From: Methylovulum sp.
GTDB lineage: Bacteria > Pseudomonadota > Gammaproteobacteria > Methylococcales > Methylomonadaceae
Assembly: GCA_016919605.1 (NCBI GenBank)
Contig: JACXTQ010000091.1
Location: 1 to 5,467, forward strand
DNA: 5,467 nt
Direction of reading: 5' to 3'
The notes beneath the pieces were generated by a model. The model had not been told where the DNA came from, did not search any database, and saw only the letters and a program-made list of their open reading frames with translations. Numbering within the stretch: position 1 is the first letter of the stretch; each line of letters begins with the position of its first letter. The translations under genes were made by a program, and so were the position numbers. Positions 4,380-5,467 of this stretch are shown here, in pieces.

Positions 4380-5467
4380 GAGGGTAGCCTCCGTTGTTTT
4401 TCAGCAATGCGTTCGGCAATGATGTTAATCAATTCATCGGTGAACACCGCTTTCAAGTCCGCATCACCGCGTTGACGGTCAGCGATACGTTTGGAAATCA
4501 TCGCCAAAAACTCATCGGTGAACACGTGCATGTCGGCGGTGATGTCCTTAATTTGCGTCAGCAGGTAGTTGTAGGCGAACAAGGCCGGAATAGCCACCGC
4601 CAGACCGGCCACTGTCGCTGCCAACGCCCCTGAGATACCGGGTGCAATCGAGTTGATATTGACATCGCCCGTGGCGGCAATCACCGCAAAGGTGATCATA
4701 ACCCCCATGACCGTGCCTAACAGCCCCAAAAACGGCCCTCCAGAAATGGCGATGGTCAACAACACCATATTTTTGTTAAGCTTTTGGGTTTCACGGACGA
4801 CAGCAGCATCAAGGCGGGTGCGCACCAGATTTAAGGCTTCCGGGCTTAAGGTGCTTACGTTATCGCCATTGCCAAAATTAATTTTCAGCTCATGCACGCC
4901 CGCATGGTATACATGGTAAATTGGCGAACTTTGGAAATGGTCGTGCTTGCCGACGATGGCGGCGAGAAAATCAGAGTCATTCACTTCTTGCTCGTCTTCG
5001 CTCTCTTCCCTATCCAAGGCATCCAAATTTGCCGCATCGACATTGCGGTATTGTTTAAGGAAAGCGGTGTTGTCTTTGCCCGCCCGCCGCAAGGCCAGAC
5101 CCTTGCCAATCATCACCAACAGGCTGATAACCAGCATCACGCCGCACAGGGCGATGACCACCCAGCCGTCCACGGTCAAGCTTTGCAGTATAATAACGAA
5201 ATAATTGGGGCCTTCGGCGGAACCGCCGCTTTCATCCTGACCAAAATTTACTACATTAAAATCAGGGCTTTGGCTACGAAATTGCAGCTTTAGCCAGTCA
5301 GGGCTACGCGCTTGTTTAGCAATTTGCACTTCATCCAGCAAGCCAACCAAGCCTTGACCAGTTTCAGTACCGCCGATGTTTACCGCCGGATTCATCGCCG
5401 CCAGCTTGATGGCGGTGTCGGCAACCGCCAGGCCGTTGACATACACGGTCAACTTATCTTTTTGCGC
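4376..5467 (-). CDS. exbB: ExbB/TolQ/MotA-type proton channel with LamG-like ectodomain, 5' end outside window
   Basis: The frame is open to the right edge, so the start is missing and 363 residues are visible. A TTG at 5452 is in frame but is an internal leucine codon. Residues 1-70 look like the C-terminal half of a LamG (concanavalin-like) domain: KLTVYVNG near the start and GLLDEVQIAKQARSPDWLKL (42-61). This part would lie in the periplasm. The ExbB core follows: membrane helix 1 at about 100-120, a charged cytoplasmic loop of about 110 residues, helix 2 (233-265) with GPFLGLLGTVMGVMITF, and helix 3 (279-303) with ISGALAATVAGLAVAIPALF. Thr252 and Thr285 match the channel threonines Thr148 and Thr181 of E. 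coli ExbB. The conserved helix-3 glutamate (E. coli Glu176, in the motif IAEAL) is replaced by Gly280 (ISGAL). A C-terminal tail of about 50 residues contains a duplicated amphipathic segment. The protein would form the pentameric ring around ExbD; the gene overlaps exbD by four bases. Proteins annotated as 'DUF2341 domain-containing' ExbB-like are the nearest type I know. Confidence 0.88.
   Translation of the reverse strand, partial: AQKDKLTVYVNGLAVADTAIKLAAMNPAVNIGGTETGQGLVGLLDEVQIAKQARSPDWLKLQFRSQSPDFNVVNFGQDESGGSAEGPNYFVIILQSLTVDGWVVIALCGVMLVISLLVMIGKGLALRRAGKDNTAFLKQYRNVDAANLDALDREESEDEQEVNDSDFLAAIVGKHDHFQSSPIYHVYHAGVHELKINFGNGDNVSTLSPEALNLVRTRLDAAVVRETQKLNKNMVLLTIAISGGPFLGLLGTVMGVMITFAVIAATGDVNINSIAPGISGALAATVAGLAVAIPALFAYNYLLTQIKDITADMHVFTDEFLAMISKRIADRQRGDADLKAVFTDELINIIAERIAEKQRRLPS
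4388..4392 (-). promoter_or_regulatory. Strong ribosome-binding site of exbD inside the exbB 3' end
   Basis: GGAGG on the minus strand lies 8 nt before the exbD ATG at 4379. It is inside the last codons of exbB, which together with the ATGA overlap indicates coupled translation of the two subunits. Confidence 0.75.
4391..4522 (-). repeat. 78-nt tandem duplication in the ExbB C-terminal tail
   Basis: FTDEFLAMISKRIADRQR and FTDELINIIAERIAEKQR are 10/18 identical and exactly 26 residues apart. At DNA level tcatcggtgaacac recurs perfectly at 4434-4447 and 4512-4525, a 78-nt offset. The tail is therefore an internal duplication, and each copy can form an amphipathic helix. Confidence 0.7.

Overview
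The window looks like a piece of a Gram-negative, probably gammaproteobacterial chromosome. It encodes a TonB/ExbB/ExbD energy-transducing set and an outer-membrane porin, both of which need a double membrane. Codon use is mixed and the GC content is moderate. The porin and the long ExbB-type protein resemble sets I associate with type I methanotrophs and related Proteobacteria, but that is only a weak impression. All six genes lie on the minus strand and are packed like one operon, read from right to left. I see no convincing gene on the plus strand, no RNA gene, no mobile element and no CRISPR.

In transcription order: (1) An ExbB/TolQ-type proton-channel protein, 5' end outside the window, whose visible N-terminus is the end of a LamG-like (concanavalin-fold) domain (4376-5467). 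(2) ExbD, overlapping it by 4 nt (3975-4379). (3) A TonB-type energy transducer with a nine-proline run, 6 nt further on (3297-3968). (4) A 127-bp spacer with two inverted repeats (3170-3296). (5) A 603-residue putative porin with a periplasmic coiled-coil N-terminus (1358-3169). (6) A secreted coiled-coil protein whose start lies 14 nt past the porin stop (660-1343). (7) After 25 nt, a cytoplasmic SGNH-hydrolase-like protein that runs off the left edge (1-634). It is easy to miss because its stop codon is outside the window.

Working model (inference): ExbB and ExbD form a proton-driven motor in the inner membrane, and TonB carries the force through the periplasm. The co-transcribed porin and coiled-coil protein would be its outer-membrane and periplasmic partners. 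This is unusual, because the porin shows no plug domain and no TonB box and so does not look like a normal TonB-dependent receptor. Three further oddities set the set apart from textbook TonB systems: the LamG ectodomain on ExbB, the loss of the usual ExbB transmembrane-3 glutamate, and a duplicated amphipathic tail on ExbB.
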